Of a stretch of 64,000 nt of DNA, positions 61,857 through 64,000 are shown piece by piece (within the stretch, counting starts at the first letter, position 1; each line of letters begins with the position of its first letter). The notes below the pieces were generated by a model. That model did no database searches. It had not been told where the DNA came from and saw nothing but the letters and a program-made list of their open reading frames with translations. Position numbers and translations under genes: made by a program. Origin of the DNA: Arenimonas oryziterrae DSM 21050 = YC6267. Its GTDB lineage: Bacteria > Pseudomonadota > Gammaproteobacteria > Xanthomonadales > Xanthomonadaceae. The stretch is from positions 1 to 64,000 of the forward strand of contig NZ_ATVD01000006.1 in assembly GCF_000420545.1 (NCBI RefSeq), in the 5' to 3' direction.

Positions 61857-63248
61857 ATGCAGTTGAAGATTGGCACCCATCACTCGCCCGCCACCGACCT
61901 GGGCTACCTGCTGTCGAAAAATCCCGACCGGCACCAGAGCTTCGACCTGCCGTTTGGCAAGGCTCATGTCTTCTATCCCGAAGCCAGTCCGGAACGGTGT
62001 TCCGTGGTCTTGATGGTGGACGTCGATCCGGTCGGTCTGGTGCGCGGCCGTGGCGAAGGCGACGGCCCGCTGACCCAGTACGTCAACGATCGCCCCTACA
62101 CCGCGTCTTCGTTCCTGGCCGTCGCGATCGCCCGCGTTTTCTCCAGTGCGATGTCCGGCGACAGCAAATCGCGCCCGGAGCTGGCGGCGAGCGCCATCGC
62201 GCTGGATGCGGAGATTCCCGTGCTGCGCTGTCGCGGCGGCGAAGCCAAACTGCGTGCATGCTTCGAGCCGCTGGGCTATGTGGTCGAGACCGAAGCGCTG
62301 CCGCTCGATGACGCGTTCCCGGACTGGGGTACCAGCCAGTATTTCCGCCTGCGTCTGACCGGCACCCTGCGCCTGGCCGACCTGCTCTCCCATCTGTACG
62401 TGCTGTTGCCGGCCATCGACGGCGACAAGCACTACTTCATCGGCGACGACGAGGTGCTAAAGCTCGTGGACAAAGCCGGCACCTGGCTGCCCACGCATCC
62501 CGAACGCGACTGGATCATGACGGGCTATCTCAAGCGACGCCGTTCCCTGGTGCGCGATGCCCTGGCGAAGCTGCTCAACGAACCGGAGGAAGAGGTCGAA
62601 GCGCAGTCCGAGGGTCGGGATGAAGGTGAGCAGGCCCTCGAGCGCAGCTTGAGCCTCAACGAGCAGCGCATGGCCGACGTGGAACGCGTCCTGCTTGCCT
62701 CCGGCGTACGTTCGGTCGTCGATCTGGGCTGCGGCGAGGGCCGGCTTCTGAGCCGGCTGCTGGAGCATCGCCAGTTCGAGCGCCTGCTCGGCATCGATGT
62801 CTCGAATCTTTCGCTCGAGCGCGCGGCCGACCGCCTGCATCTGGATCGCCTGCCGCCGCTCAAGCGCGCGCGCATCGACCTGCAACAGGGCAGCCTGACC
62901 TATCGTGATGCCCGCCTCACCGGTTTTGATGCCGCGTGCGCGGTCGAGGTCATCGAGCACATCGACCCGCAACGCCTGCTCGCGTTCGAGCGGAACGTGT
63001 TCGAGTTCGCACAGCCGGCCGTCGTGCTGATCACCACGCCGAACGTCGAATACAACGTCCGCTTCGAGCGGCTCGAACACGGCACGCTGCGCCACAGGGA
63101 CCACCGCTTCGAGTGGACGCGCGCGCAGTTCCAGGAATGGGCCGAGGGCGTGTGCACGCGTCATGGCTATCGGGTGGAATTCCTGCCCATCGGCCCGCTC
63201 GACCCGGCGCTCGGCCCACCGACCCAGATGGGAGTGTTCAGCCGATGA
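61857..63248 (+). CDS. hen1: 3'-terminal RNA ribose 2'-O-methyltransferase Hen1
   Basis: 463 residues from the ATG at 61857. The N-terminal half (MQLKIGTHHSPATDLGYLL, DIDPVGLVRG-like) is the bacterial Hen1 N-domain, which binds Pnkp. The C-terminal methyltransferase has SAM loop VVDLGCGEGRLLSRLL and the metal site CAVEVIEHIDPQRLLAFERNVFEF with TTPNVEYNVRFERL. Methylates the 2'-OH at a break so that repaired RNA resists the same cut. The stop overlaps the pnkp start (ATGA). Repairs RNA cleaved by ribotoxins. Confidence 0.94.
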   Translation: MQLKIGTHHSPATDLGYLLSKNPDRHQSFDLPFGKAHVFYPEASPERCSVVLMVDVDPVGLVRGRGEGDGPLTQYVNDRPYTASSFLAVAIARVFSSAMSGDSKSRPELAASAIALDAEIPVLRCRGGEAKLRACFEPLGYVVETEALPLDDAFPDWGTSQYFRLRLTGTLRLADLLSHLYVLLPAIDGDKHYFIGDDEVLKLVDKAGTWLPTHPERDWIMTGYLKRRRSLVRDALAKLLNEPEEEVEAQSEGRDEGEQALERSLSLNEQRMADVERVLLASGVRSVVDLGCGEGRLLSRLLEHRQFERLLGIDVSNLSLERAADRLHLDRLPPLKRARIDLQQGSLTYRDARLTGFDAACAVEVIEHIDPQRLLAFERNVFEFAQPAVVLITTPNVEYNVRFERLEHGTLRHRDHRFEWTRAQFQEWAEGVCTRHGYRVEFLPIGPLDPALGPPTQMGVFSR

Positions 63249-64000
63249 GCATCGTGAAGATTCCGCATCTTTCCCTGGTCGCCCTGATCGGCCCGTCGGG
63301 TGCCGGCAAATCGACGTTCGCACGCCGGCACTTCCTGCCGACCGAGGTCATTTCCTCGGACTTCTGCCGCGGCCTGGTCGGAGACAACGAAAACGACCAG
63401 TCGGTTACCAAGGACGCCTTCGACATCCTCTATGCCATCGCGGCCAAACGCCTGGCCGCGGGACGATTCACGGTCATAGACGCGACCAATGTCCGGCCGG
63501 AAGACCGCAAGCGGCTCATCGCACTGGCGCGCGAGTACCACGTGCTGCCCGCCGCGATCGTCTTCGACCTGCCCGAGCGCGTCTGCCAGGAACGAAACTC
63601 CCTGCGCGCCGATCGCGATTTCGGCCCGCACGTGATCCGCTCGCAGATCCAGCTGATGCATCGTTCGATGCGCGGCCTCGAACGCGAGGGTTTCCGCAAC
63701 GTCAATGTCCTCAAGACCGTCGACGATGTCGCGAACGTGGTCATCGAGCGTCAGCGCCTGTGGAACGACCGGCGCGACGATCACGGCCCCTTCGACATCA
63801 TCGGCGACATCCACGGCTGCCGCGACGAGGCTGTCGCGCTCCTGCAGGAACTGGGCTACGCGGTCGCCGGCACGCGCGATGCGCCGCAAGTGACGGCACC
63901 GGAAGGCCGTCGCGCCCTGTTCGTCGGCGACCTGGTCGACCGTGGCCCGGATTCGCCGGGCGTGCTGCGTCTGGTCATGCACATGGTCGCCGCGGGCACG
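63245..64000 (+). CDS. pnkp: Polynucleotide kinase-phosphatase Pnkp, partial (C-terminus off the right edge)
   Basis: 252 residues in the window, open to the edge. Kinase domain: Walker A GPSGAGKST (residues 13-21), lid DATNVRPEDRKR and RxxxR-type RSQIQLMHRSMRG. The phosphatase domain starts at about residue 180 with GPFDIIGDIHGCRDEAVALL (metal Asp, His) and GDLVDRGPDSPG. The full family protein is about 840 residues and ends in a ligase-like adenylyltransferase domain, which lies outside. It heals both RNA ends, then Hen1 and Pnkp-ligase seal them. Coupled to hen1 by ATGA. Confidence 0.94.
   Translation, partial: MSIVKIPHLSLVALIGPSGAGKSTFARRHFLPTEVISSDFCRGLVGDNENDQSVTKDAFDILYAIAAKRLAAGRFTVIDATNVRPEDRKRLIALAREYHVLPAAIVFDLPERVCQERNSLRADRDFGPHVIRSQIQLMHRSMRGLEREGFRNVNVLKTVDDVANVVIERQRLWNDRRDDHGPFDIIGDIHGCRDEAVALLQELGYAVAGTRDAPQVTAPEGRRALFVGDLVDRGPDSPGVLRLVMHMVAAGT

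Overview
The window is GC-rich, densely coded, gene-sparse in RNA, and carries no rRNA, tRNA, CRISPR array, transposase or phage gene that I could see. The gene content (Lys/Ala-tailed HU, DUF1302/DUF1329/YCF48/RND cluster, DUF2884 protein, lipoyl-E3 fusion, subclass B3 metallo-beta-lactamase) points to a gammaproteobacterium of the Lysobacterales (Xanthomonadales), perhaps near Rhodanobacteraceae. This placement is inference from protein character only; no marker gene was compared.

Layout. 1-1723 is the start of a secreted DUF11-repeat protein that runs off the left edge and holds almost identical 136-residue repeats. 2224-5766 is a leftward housekeeping block: trpE, rraA, rpe, a membrane J-protein and a small cytochrome c. 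5843-8135 holds purC, a DUF962 membrane protein and an EamA transporter running right. 8216-15505 is the leftward DUF1302-DUF1329-YCF48-RND envelope cluster. 15773-21903 is a leftward operon aceF-lpdA-Ca/cation antiporter-nhaA-epimerase; lpdA carries an intergenic-type palindromic repeat inside its reading frame. 22084-26574 is an ABC ATPase plus a permease fused to an M1 peptidase. 26642-43953 is a mixed region of single genes and small pairs: DUF2884, OmpW, an ArnT-like glycosyltransferase, EamA, NRDE, GlxA-type regulator, fatty acid hydroxylase, VOC, dinB, EF-hand, CDGSH, GNAT, LysR with SDR and PhzF, yajQ, rsuA-rsmC and a B3 metallo-beta-lactamase. 44080-47812 holds envelope and secreted proteins, a MEST-like hydrolase and a DsbA-like protein.

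The most interesting part is 47932-58806. A rightward six-gene operon encodes a MacAB-like adaptor, ATPase and two FtsX permeases, followed by an NtrC-family response regulator and a short-loop histidine kinase. It starts with a textbook sigma-54 promoter and an upstream 20-bp perfect palindrome. Converging on it, with 19 bp between, is a leftward set that looks like a graspetide (omega-ester peptide) pathway: a 53-residue precursor that is too short for ordinary ORF lists, an Atm1-type ABC exporter and an MvdC/MvdD-like ATP-grasp ligase.

The right end holds a lytic transglycosylase, a membrane protein, HU, a CueR-type regulator divergent from an unlisted 49-residue, 12-cysteine metallothionein-like gene (both with copA-like promoters), and a Hen1-Pnkp RNA repair pair cut by the right edge.
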